Shown piece by piece: positions 45,127 to 56,200 of a stretch of 64,000 nt of DNA. The notes below the pieces were generated by a model that worked only from the letters and a program-made list of their open reading frames with translations, searched no databases and was not told the origin of the DNA. The stretch comes from Rhizaria sp. SCN 62-66 (Eukaryota; Rhizaria, unplaced): assembly GCA_001724265.1 (NCBI GenBank), contig MEDY01000042.1, forward strand, positions 248,001 to 312,000. Reading direction: 5' to 3'. Numbering within the stretch: the first letter of the stretch is position 1; the number at the start of each line of letters is the position of its first letter. The position numbers and the translations under genes are program-made.

Positions 45127-47993
45127 CACACCGCTGCCGCTGCTGCCACGGCGCCGTACGCTGCTCACGGTCACTTTGCTGCTCACGGCCACTCGAGGAA
45201 CGGACTCGCGCTGCCGCCGCGGCTGCATGTGGCGTCTCCGCCGCTGTCGACCCCGATTCCGTCGCCAATCACGGTTTCACAGCTCTCTAACACGGGCCAG
45301 CAGCAACAGCAGCAAGCGCAGCCGCAGCAACAACAAAGCGCTGCTCACGCAAGCAATGCCACTGCGGCCGCGAGTGCCGTTGCCCTCGGTGCTAGTCCCA
45401 CAAACGCTAGCGTCAGCGCGATTGCACCAACGCTCAGTATCGCCACCAGTACTGTCGGTAATCTCAGCGCTCCTGCCAGTGTGAGCGCGCATGCCAGCGC
45501 CAACTTGACTGCGGGTGCGAATGCTAGTGCAAGTGCGAGTGTAAGCGCGTTTGCGCTTAATCCGAGCAAGAGCATTGTTGCACCGCCGCTGTCGAGCCGC
45601 TTTGGCAACAGCACTCCGAATAGCTTGAGTGTTTCACGACAGACTCCAATGTTTGCTGTGCCAAATGCACATGCCAGCACATCGCACTCAGCTCACGGTC
45701 ACGGTGGTCAGCGTCCGCTGTCTCGCCAGGACTCAATTCTATTCCAGTCTAAGTACCACGCCGCCGACGGGTCTAAGGGGTACTTAGACGGCCACATGGG
45801 CCCGGTGCCTGTGCCCGCTGTTAGCTACACACCGACGCCGTCCGTCGCGGCCGGCAAGCGTTTCGAAGCTGCTTTCACGTTTGCGCCGAACGCTAATAAC
45901 TCGAGCACTTGTATCTCGAGTGACACAAGTAGCACTCAGGCCTGCGCGAACGCTAAGACGAGTTCAAGCGTTACAAATGGACGGAATTCCGGCCTTAACA
46001 CGAGTAAGGCCACCGACTCCATTGTCCCGAGCTCTATTTCTGTTGTCAGCTCAAGCTCTAGCTCTAGTTTCAGCATAAGTTCTACCTCTAGCTCAAGTGC
46101 CAGTGCCGTTTTAGCAACGAAGCCTGTGCCGACGACTGCAAGCGCAGCAACAGCAGCTGCGGCTGCCGCTGCTGATGCTGCGACGGCGGATTTAGGTGTT
46201 GTCGTGGCAGCTGCCCCCGGTGTCGCGTCGTTCACGGTGCACTACAGCGACGCGGAGGGACTTCAATACCCCTGCGTCGACACAGACAAGACCTCATGTG
46301 TTACCTCGTACACGAGCACCGCGCAGTTCAAGTGCCACTTCGCCATGGCCGTGTTGTCGGCGGCGGGGGATACCGCGATCGGTCTTGCGCCGCTGCCGCG
46401 GCCGACCATCAGCGTCAGCATCGACAACGGCAACAGCAACAACAACAGCAGCAGCAGTGGCGGTGGCGGCAGTAGCAGCGGCAGCAGCAGTAGCGCGAGT
46501 GCCAGTAGTACCGGAGCAAAGACTGCTGCAGCCGCTGCAGTCGCGGCGCCAGCTGTTTCAGCGAAGGCTGTTGTGTCAACTGCTAATACCACGTCTGGTG
46601 CGTCACTTAGCGAGTCTCAGTACCCGCTTACTCAGCCTAAGTACCCCCACAGAGTCCCGTTGAACCCGTACTTAAAGATCCCCTTAAACTCCAGCCGTTA
46701 CTTATCTCTGGCAAACACACGGGGCGCTGTACACGCGCTGATTATCCCACTCACAACGCCCAGCACAGCTCCTTACATTCCGCGCATCGCAAGCACTTCT
46801 TCTGGCGATCGCAGTCTCAGTACCTCAACTTCTATCCAGGCTATGACTGACACTGACACGTCAGAGTCAGACTCTGAGTCCCAGCTAAGTGCACGCGACG
46901 TGTTTGATGTAAGTAGCTTGAGCGCGGTGAACGCATCCACGCGTGCCCCGAGCACTTACACGCTGCCCAAGGGGTCACAGTACTTACGCCGCACGAACCT
47001 GATCAACAACATCTGCGTCGCGACCGGCTACGGCTACGTCTCCCACCTCATGATGCTCAACGGCACCGACGTCGCCTGTCTGTACGGCAACGGAGACGGC
47101 ACCTATGCTCTCCCCAGCAGCACTTGCCTCGAAGACGAGCTTCACCAGCAAGAAGGCGGCGAGGGCACTGCAGCGGACGTCGCAACTCCCAGTGCAGCCG
47201 CAGTCGCCGCTTTAGCCGAAGCCGCCGCAAAGGCCGAGGCCGATGTCGCCGCTGAGGCCGCCGCCGCCGCCGCGGCCGCCGAGGCCGAGGTGCTACTTTT
47301 AAAGCGGGCCGGGTTCGCGGCCGACGAAGTCGTGCGTGTGGGGCCCAACACATTGGCTGCGGTGCTCTTGGCGCCGTCAGAGTCCCAGCTGCAGGCCGAG
47401 TACAGGCGCGTGCGCGGCGTGGCGGCCGAGGTCGCACGCAAGGAGTATCAGCAGCAGCAGCAGCTGGCGCTTGCGAAGCAAGAGCAAGAGCAGGCGCAGT
47501 CGAGCTCTAGCTCTAGCTCTAGCTCTGTGCCCGGTTTTGGCTCCGGCTTGAACGGTGGAAGCAACGATGTGACCGGGACTGCATCGTGCAATAGCAGTAC
47601 TCCGATCATATCGCACAAGTACAACTCAGCCGTTACTCCAACAGTTGCGACTCCGAACCACTTAGACGGCGGCAGTGCGCGTCTCAGTCTAAGGGCCACC
47701 CCGATCACGGGCGCCAGTGTAAGTACGTCGCGGGTGACCACGCCGAGTGTAACTACCCCCTTAGTCTCGCGTCAGCTGACGGAGCCGATTGCTTTGTATC
47801 AACACTCACCGACAACGCCAAAGAGCATTGGCAACAACAATAACAACAACGGCACGAGCGGCAATGTCAACGCGAATGCAATGCTCAACCGTCACCAGAC
47901 GATCACGACTGGTGCGAGTGCATTTACTGACGCTAAATTGGCTCCTGTGGTGTTGCCCCAAATCGTCGCCATGCCTGCTTCTGCGTCTGCTCC

Positions 47994-48029
<36 letters not shown>

Positions 48030-51000
48030 CGGTGTTTCTGGGACTACTGCCGCTACTGCTGCCGTTCCCGCAGCGACGGCTGCTCTTGATGCGGCTGCTC
48101 CGGCTTTGGCGTCGTTTCACCCGCCCAATTTTACCCAGCCTCAAATCGCGGCTGAGGCGTGCAGCGCTGGTGCCACTGCTGGCTTTGCGGGGATTATTGC
48201 GAAGGCGAAGACAAAGTCCAAGGCCAAGGCCAAGGCTGATACAAAGGGAAGTGACAGCGAGAGTGACAGTGATATCGATAGTGATGATGAAAGAGACAAC
48301 ATTGTCATTTCGCCTCAAATCAAGCGTTTCCGAAATATCACCAATATTGCCACAAACACGGATGCGAAGGCGATTGACGCGAAGACGACTGTATCACCAT
48401 CCAACACCATTCCGCTCATCGCCCAGTCTCCTCCGAAGACGACGACAACGGCGCAGACTTGCCCCGCAATCAAAGTTAAGCCGTACCCGACGTCACACAT
48501 CGCCGGTCTTCCCACTCCCGCGCTCGCGCCTCTGCTGCTGTGTGTCATCCGCGGCCTGACTTTCTGCCACTCCGCGCACGCCCGCGTCATTCACCGCGAC
48601 TTGAAGCCGTCGAACCTGTTGCTAACCCCGCAAGGCACGGCTAAGCTTGCCGATTTCGGCGTGTCCGGCCAGTTGAACCATACTTTTGACGCCCGGCAGA
48701 CATTTCTCGGCACTTTGTCGTATCTGTGTCCGCAGCGCGTACAGGGCCAGGCGCACACGGGCGTTACTGATGTGTGGGCCGTGGGCCTGATAGCTTTCGA
48801 GGCCGCCGTGGGCGCGTTTCCGTACGTGTGGGAGAATGCGCTCAAGGCTGTGGAACAGGCGGAGGCGGAGGCGGAGGCCGCCGTTGCTGCTGAGGCCGCT
48901 GCTGCCGCCGCTGCCGCTGCGGAGGGTCTCGGCGTTAAGGTTGAGGTCGTAACGGATGCAGCGGTGACAAAGTCTGAGACCGATGTCAGTGATCCTAGTG
49001 TCATTCCAAACGCAAGTGACACAGCAAGTATCAGCAACGAGACAAGTGGTCACATCGTCAAGACTGAAACTTTTGCCAGCGATGCTCTCATCAACAAGCC
49101 CAAGCCCAATCCCGCTCTTGCTATCGACACCAGCGCGAACGCCAACACGTCCAACGCCGCCCAGAATATTACCACGAACTTGGCATCGAGCAACGCGCAC
49201 CTCAGCAGCCATAGCCACAACAGCCACGTCCACACCAACATCAGCAACGCCTCCGGCGCTGCTGCCGGCGGCGTCGGCGGCGGCGCCAACGCGAAGCCCG
49301 TCAAGAGCACGTCCTTCTTTGCGATCGTGACGGCCGTCGTCATGGAGCTGTCGCCCGCGCTGGCGCCGCCGCTGGTGCCGAGGGCGTACGCGCACTTCAT
49401 CGCGGTGTGTCTCAGGAAGAGGCCGAACGAACGGCCGACCGCGCAGTCGCTGCTTTCGCATCCGCTGTTCCTGACTGGCAGCAACAGCAACAACAAGACG
49501 AGTACTACACCCACTAGCGTTCCTTGCATTGGGAACAGCAGCTCTAGCGCGACTGCTAACGCGGTCACGAGTGCAAGTGCTGTAACTGTCTGTGCGAGTG
49601 CGGGTGCGACTCTGCTTACGCAGCAAGAGTTGCTGGTAGAGTGGGGCCGGCGTATCCACGCTCAGGGCAGGCGAATTAACTTCGAGCAAGGAGTTGCGTT
49701 GGCGAAAAGTAAAGCCGCAGCTGCCGCGCAGACGGCAGTCGCGATGTCTGAAAACAACCACAGTACTAGCTATGACAGTCTTATCGACTTTATGTCTAGT
49801 TTTACGCCGGAGTTTGTTCCCTGCAATAGCTGTACTGTCCAGTCGCCGCATTATGCGCTGCCCCCGCGCCCGTTAATTCAGCCGCGCGACATAGACCCCT
49901 TAGTCACGCTCCTTCTTACATCCCACAAGAAGAGCCGAGGCAAGAGTGCGGGCAAGAAGGCTCTGAGCGCCAACACGAAATCTCCCGGCGGCGCTGCTGG
50001 TGTAAGCACTCCGCGAATTGTAAGCGGCATGGATCTAAGTACCACGGGTAGAGTCTCTGCTTTCTCACGCGTTACCCCAATCATCACACCCCCGAAACCG
50101 AGCTACGTGCACTTAAGCAACAACAACAACTCGCACAGTGCTCTGGACAACAAGCCTGATGATAACGATCACGATGACGACGATGGTGATGACGATGGCA
50201 GTGCCGCCGTTGATGGCGTTACCGGTGACAATGAAGTCTTGCCGCCAAATCTCTCTTCGCTACGTACGCCTTTGCTCTCTCTTATCGCTGCTTCTGACGC
50301 TGCCCGCGCCGCCGCCGCTGCGGCTACGGCCGTGGCCGCGTCTGCAGCGGCCGCCGACGCGCGCGTGCGTGCTGCGCACGTGTTTGTGTACGGCGCCAGC
50401 GAGGCTGCACTCACAGCGGTACGCGAGGTACTTAAATCCCCATCGAAGTATCTCCATGTGAGCCACTCAGACGTATGTAAATACTCTGAGAGTGTCGTTG
50501 CTGCGGTTGTTAGCGCAGCTGCAAGTGGTGCCAAGGTCTACTGTGAGAGCAAGTGTTCATGGAGCGTAGCCGTTTGGCCCGGGGTTGAGTCTTTGGCGTG
50601 CATTGCGTGGGAGAAAGTGCACGACAATCATCACAACAACAACAACGGGGTCACCGAGAGCGGTACCAACGCTGCGAAGGCAGCACTGGGCGCTCGCAGT
50701 GATGCTGTCGCAGTCTGTGATAGCACTGTATACTCACGGCCACTTGTGGCAGTCCCCGGGTGGATGTCATACTGCGACGCTGAGGCCGAGGCCGATGCTG
50801 AGGCGGCTACGGTGGCGGTGGCTAAGGCGGCTGTGCTGGAGTTTGTCGCGGGTCTTAAGGCTGCAATGACGACAGCAGTCGTGACGATTTCTGCACAGAC
50901 TGATGTAGAGGCTGCTTTAGCTCTCATTTGTGCATCTGTGAACAACTTTGTCAGGGACTACACTGACGACAGCGCGTCAAAAAGGTCAAGTAGCGCCATT

Positions 51001-52650
51001 GCCATTGCCAGTGCTGGCGCCAGTGCTAGTGCCGCGAGGGCGAGTGTGCTGAGCGCAACGTTGCCTTCCTTGCATCCCGACTCTGAGTGCTACTTCCGCG
51101 ACAGCGACGCCTACTCCGACTGCGAAGCTGAGTCTGCCTCGGGGGACAAACCCGAGTGCGAGTGCGCGAGTGAGTATCTCTCGAGTAACAATGCTAGTGC
51201 CAATGGCATTACGCAGCAGCAGGCTAAGCGTGACTGCAAGTGCGAGTGTAAGTGGTTGACGTTGGTTCCGACTGGTGTCGGTACTTACAAAGACTACTTT
51301 GTGATTCACAACAGCAACGTCATTGCGACGACCAACACTGGTACGAATGCTAGTTCTCCTGGTGTTGTTACGCTAGGGTTCAACTCCGCACACAAGTCTC
51401 CACTCCCACATGCGCAGCCGCAGCAGCAGTCCAGCTCACAGTCACTTTTGCCTTGCTCACGATCGCAGCCACAGCTGTACGACGGCGTCGACCCGGCGCG
51501 GCCTGACTTATGGGTGCAGGCGCGGCTTAACTTCGAGACTCACCCGTTCACGTCATATCTTTCGACGATATTCTCCTCTGGTGGCACGCACGCTCACAGT
51601 CACAGTCATGGCCTTATGCATTCAAGCAACACAGGCACACATGCGAACGCTAATCCGATTATCCACAGTGGTAGCAGTGCCAGCAAGCGTAGCTACTCCC
51701 AGATCTCGCCGACGAACGCTGCCAACTACCATTCCACGGCCAGTGGGAACCCGGGTCATAACGCGGGCAAGGCGAGTGTTGTCGGCGCAAGTTCTGTGGG
51801 CAAAGGCGGTGTGACAATCACACTGACCCCGACGCCGACCTCGATGCATAAGAGCAGCGCGAACGCCAGTTCACACGGTGCTCGAAGCGCAAACATGGGC
51901 TCTGGAGCTAGCCTTGCTGATAGCGGTATTGAGATGGAGACTGACTTTGACGACGACTATCAAAGTGCACCCGCACCCCGGTCAAGCATTCCAGCTACCG
52001 CCAGCACTCCTGTCGGTGCGAGGGCTGCTGCTGCTCTTAGCAGTAGCGCAATCTCAAGGTCTAGCTCAAGCGCCGCAGTGACTGCGAATGTTGGAGAGGT
52101 TTCAACCGTTGGTGATACTGGCAGCGGCATTGAGATGGAGGACGATATTGACGTGTTTTTCAGTCCTGCGCATATCCGCGACAGCAACACCCCGAGTAGC
52201 AGCAATACCACCTGTGCTGTCTCAGTGAACAGAATGAGTAGCGATCACGCGCATATCCTGGGCGCGCAGGCTGCCACTGGCATCTCATTCGTTCCAGTTT
52301 CTATTGCCCACGGTCACTCTGAGCAGCTGCAAGCCAACACCGCGAGTATTGGCGTCAATGCTGGTGACTGTTCTTTTAGCCACAACGATGATCGCGGCGC
52401 CACTGCGGCCGGCGCTAGCGCTGAGAGCGACAACGCTGCCAAGGCCGCCGCCGCAGACCGCCACGATGTGGACGACGTCGACGACGATGACGATGCTGGC
52501 GTATTCGCGAGCATTGACAGCATATTTGCGTCTGTTGGTGGTATGAGTGATAGTGATGACGACATCGGTCGTAGTAGTGATGATGCGAGGGAAAGCAACA
52601 CTGCCAACAACGAACACGTGCATAATGCAGGCGCAAGCAAGCGTAAGTAA
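42724..52650 (+). CDS. MAP kinase kinase (STE7)-like protein kinase with a ~1300-residue insertion in the catalytic domain
   Basis: One 3308-residue frame without introns. The kinase parts are recognisable but scattered. RRLGHGASGSVHLAY (Gly loop, ~435-448), VKT with Lys459 and AQELLAL with Glu475 come first; then VVRVWGAFD, a ~65-residue insert, and AMEVVSGGTLAELV (~580-593, hinge). From ~610 to ~1925 there is a huge insert, after which PLLLCVIRGLTFCHSAHARV leads into HRDLKPSNLLL (Asp1959), DFGVSGQL (Asp1977) and TFLGTLSYLCPQRVQG. DVWAVGLIAFEAAVGAFPYV follows, then a third insert, then CLRKRPNERPTAQSLLSHPLF. The DFGVSGQL and GxFPY pattern is that of MAP2Ks. All catalytic residues are present, but the APE glutamate is Gln (PQR). 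The insert has Ala/Ser runs plus ordered islands (for example ~1180-1230 and ~1415-1450). An SQ-rich stretch precedes the kinase. About 1000 residues with an acidic end follow it. Confidence 0.88.
45088..45123 (+). repeat. (AGC)12 microsatellite encoding poly-serine
   Basis: Twelve uninterrupted AGC codons in the kinase insert. This pure trinucleotide run is expected to vary in length between strains. Confidence 0.9.
45747..45789. repeat. 11-bp perfect inverted repeat GTCTAAGTACC / GGTACTTAGAC inside a coding exon
   Basis: Arms at 45747-45757 and 45779-45789 with a 21-base loop. This is the longest of the paired copies of the recurring TAAGTACC word. Confidence 0.75.
47503..47526 (+). repeat. 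(AGCTCT)4 hexanucleotide repeat encoding poly-serine
   Basis: Four perfect hexamers, each reading AGC-TCT, so serine is written alternately from its two unlinked codon families. This indicates hexamer slippage rather than AGC expansion. Confidence 0.85.
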
Positions 52651-53260
52651 CACAATGCTTGCAGCTCTGGTGTTTGACCGAATTAGCACATTCAATCCTA
52701 AAGCTTTTTTACATATATTATTTTGATACTTTAGCTGCATTTAATTGCGTATATCTAGAATCAGAGCTCATGTATACACATTGATGTTGATTACAACACT
52801 TCCACACAGCTTTTGGTTTGACACCCCAATTCTAACTAACAATAATATCACGTTAAAATCGTCCGGAATTGTTAAGATATTGCGATTGAAATGATTTATA
52901 CACTGGAACAATAACTTGCTCAAGTTTGGCGTGTACGGTCAAGTGTTAGCTCTGCTATATCCATGTAAATGTGCGATTGTGTAGCTTTGCTCCCCATGGT
53001 CCCTGTTTGAGTCGCAGAAATTTCGCGCGGGACCTCCTCGAAAAGAATCTTCATGCATGCTATATATCATCTGTCAACCAAATTGAATTTGATTCATAGC
53101 ATAATATACATGGAGATCTCGTTGAAATTCTTTTTAAACTCATGTTTCAATCTTGTATACACCACGAATTTCCTGCTCTTTTCCAGTCATCGCCAAGCGC
53201 GCAGATTAACCTTAACCTCCTCTCTCCTGACCCTCACTAGTGGTCCCATACGGCTCCCCC
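52651..53260. other. Intergenic region upstream of HIRA
   Basis: AT-rich DNA with an isolated GC patch, TTTCGCGCGGGACC, at 53021-53034. This resembles an E2F-type site (TTTSGCGC), a plausible setting for a chromatin gene, but it is a single short match. An acceptor-like CTTTTCCAG ends at about 53187. Confidence 0.45.
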
Positions 53261-56200
53261 ATGAACACTGGGCCTTCCGCTGGCAGCAGCTCTGCTTCTG
53301 CAGCTGTTGCCGTTCCAGTCGTAGTTAGGAAGAAGGCTCCCCGCGTGATCGCGCCCACGCTCGTGACGACGACCACTACGTCCCTCCCTTCGGCTGCGCC
53401 GCAGCTCGACAACAACGGCCACTTGAGCTCCGCAGTTGAGCCGAATGCAATTACGAACGCTGCTGTAGCTCCCCATTTTAATCAGAGCTTGGCTCCTGCG
53501 AACGCTATGACTGACTCTGACGCGTTCGGCAACAACGCTGCATTCGCAAGCGATGACAAAAGCGCTTTCGACTCGAGCTCTCACGCCAACGTCAACATCG
53601 ATGCTGCGAGTACCAGTTACAGTCTCAAGCGCCCTGCTCCCGCAGACGCCGCTGGACAGATGGCCGACAATGACCAGGAGCAGGAACAAGATCAAGAACC
53701 AGAAGGGAAAGACGACGATAATAACGATTTTGACGGTGGCAACGCCGCCGCCGCTGAAGACGACGACGAAGAGGAGGCAGTCGACCCAGTGGTTTTCGGC
53801 ACTCCCATCACCGCCACAAGCGCCGCTGACCTCTCCATGATTGTCTCCGCGCCGTGGCTGCGGCACACGCTGCCGGCCGAGGCGGGTGACGACGGCGCCG
53901 GCGGCTTCGGCTCTGTGGTCGAGCAGGGCAGGGTCACGTCGTCGCATTTCCACCCCGATGGCTCCAAATTCGCCACGTGCTCCTCTGGTATGCTAAAGCT
54001 CCTTTTAAATTTTCAGAATAAGCTTATTTGAATCTTGCCCTTGATCTTATGCTAGAACGATTATATCTTAACTCACATTCACTTTGTTATTGATTCGCAC
54101 TACAGATAAAACCGTGCTGGTATGGTCCGCTGCCCCTCTGTACTCAATCGACAGTGAAGAGGACCCCAACGTCCCGCGCCTGCTTGCACGCATCGCTCTG
54201 CCCCACGCGCCCAACTGCGTGCGCTTTAGCCCCGACGGCGCGCTGCTCGCGGTCGGGTTAGAGTGCGGCCCCATCCACATCTACACACGCGTCGCCACGG
54301 GAGCTAACGGCAGCAGCAGCAGCAGCACGCTTGTCAAAGGGCCCGGGTTTGGTTTCCGCTCTGGTAGCGCCGACGCTGGCGCTGGTAGCGAAGACAAGAC
54401 TGTGTACTCCGAGGAATACCAGTGCGTACACGTGCTCACGCGTCACCAAAACCACGTCACAGACCTCACCTGGGCGCCCACCAACGCCTTCCTTGCCTCG
54501 TCGTCGCTCGACTCTACCGTGATCATCTGGACCCTCGCCACGGCCGCGCCCGTCGCAGTGCTGCGCGGCCACCGCGGCTGGGTCGTCGGTGTCTCGTGGG
54601 ACCCGCTGAACCAATACGTCGCGTCGCTGGACGACGTCGGCGCCGTAATCGTGTGGTCCGTCAGCAACAGCGGCAGCGACTGGTATCGTGTCGCTGCTTT
54701 CTCGGCAAACACAGCCGCCGCATTGGACCACGAATGCAAGCCGCTTACTCCCGAAGTCAAGCCGCAAACGGCGACCAGCAGCAGCAGCAGTAGTGGCGCG
54801 TCGAGTGCTGCCACAGCGGGTGCCAACGCCCAGGCGCCCGCTGTGACTGTGGTCGAGGAAGACGACGACAAAGCTCTCCGCGGCACCGCCGAGATCTTCA
54901 CCAAGGTTGCCCTCGGCCGGCTGTCGTGGTCGGCCGACGGCGCCGTGCTGGCCGTGCCGCGCGGCGCCCGCAGCAAGGCACCCATCGCGCTATGTGTGCA
55001 CCGCGGCTCGTGGGTCCCCGCCTCGCAGTATGTCGGCCACACAAAAACGGTCACTGTGGCGCAGTTCTCGCCGCGCATGTACACCAAGACGGCCAAAACG
55101 GCCACAATCTCGCCTGATACCCCCACGGGCAGCCAGTCAAGCAGTGCAAGCTCCACGATCGACAGCAGCAGCAGCGCTAGTGGAGGCGCAACGATGCACA
55201 CGTTCTGCGTTTGCGGCGGCAGCGACGGCGCGGTCTCGGTCTGGTCGACGCTCTCGCAGCGCGCCGTGCTGGTTATCCCCGCCGTCTCCACACTCCTGGA
55301 CATCTCCTGGTCGCCCGACGGCCTGGCCATGCTGTTGACGGGCGTGCACGAGCGCGTGTTCGTGCGCCTGAGCACCGCGGACGCGGGCCGGCCCGTGCCA
55401 CCGCACGCGCTGCGCGCCGCGCTCTGCACCGTCTACGGCACGGCGGCCGTCGCGGCGGCGGGCGCGGGCGTGGTGGGCGGCGCGGTGCTGCCCGAGAGCC
55501 AGGCCGCGGCCAGGAGGGCCGGCGCCGCAGCCGTGCTCGGCGCCGCCTTACCGGGCGCCAAAGTGCTATCAGACTCTGTCGTGACGCTCACACGCGCCAA
55601 AGCTAGTGGTTCTGCCTCTAAGGGCACGGCTGGTGCGGGCGCTGGGACGCAGGCGCTGGCGAGTGTGTTTGGCCCTTTGGCGAAGAAGTCAAAGCAAACG
55701 GCCCATCACGGCGACGCGAGTGCAGGGAGCAAGGCAAAGGGTAAGGCTAGTGCTGCGAAGGATGATGATGGCGAGGAGGAGGAAGATGAGACTGATGTTA
55801 TGCTCCCTAAGCCTACCGTCACCAGTGGCAGCAGCGTCAACCTGAGCACAAATAACATTAGCACTGTTCGCAGTAATGCCACCGGGTTCGTTGGTCGTTT
55901 AAGTGGTGTTCCCAGCGGAAACGTCAGCGACATTGTTGCTGCGTTGGCCGCAGCTGCGCAGTCACCAGCACTTGCGAGTGCGCTGAAGCAGGCGCTGGCA
56001 CCGCTTTTCGGCCAAGGTAACATCACCAGCGACGCCTTTAACAGGAACACTGTCACGGCACCGCTCGCGTTCTCACTTCCCATTTCCAACACGAACGCGA
56101 GCGACAGCAGCACGAGCAGGAGCGCGACCGCGGGCGTGAGCGCAAATGGCAGTGAGACCGATGGAGTCACGTCTGCGACAGCTGCCACGGCTGTAGCTGC

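Noticed and set aside
44540-48500. The kinase insert as an unrecognised intron
   Set aside because: It is GC-rich, open in frame for about 4 kb, far longer than any intron here, and contains protein-like islands; real introns here are AT-rich and carry stops.
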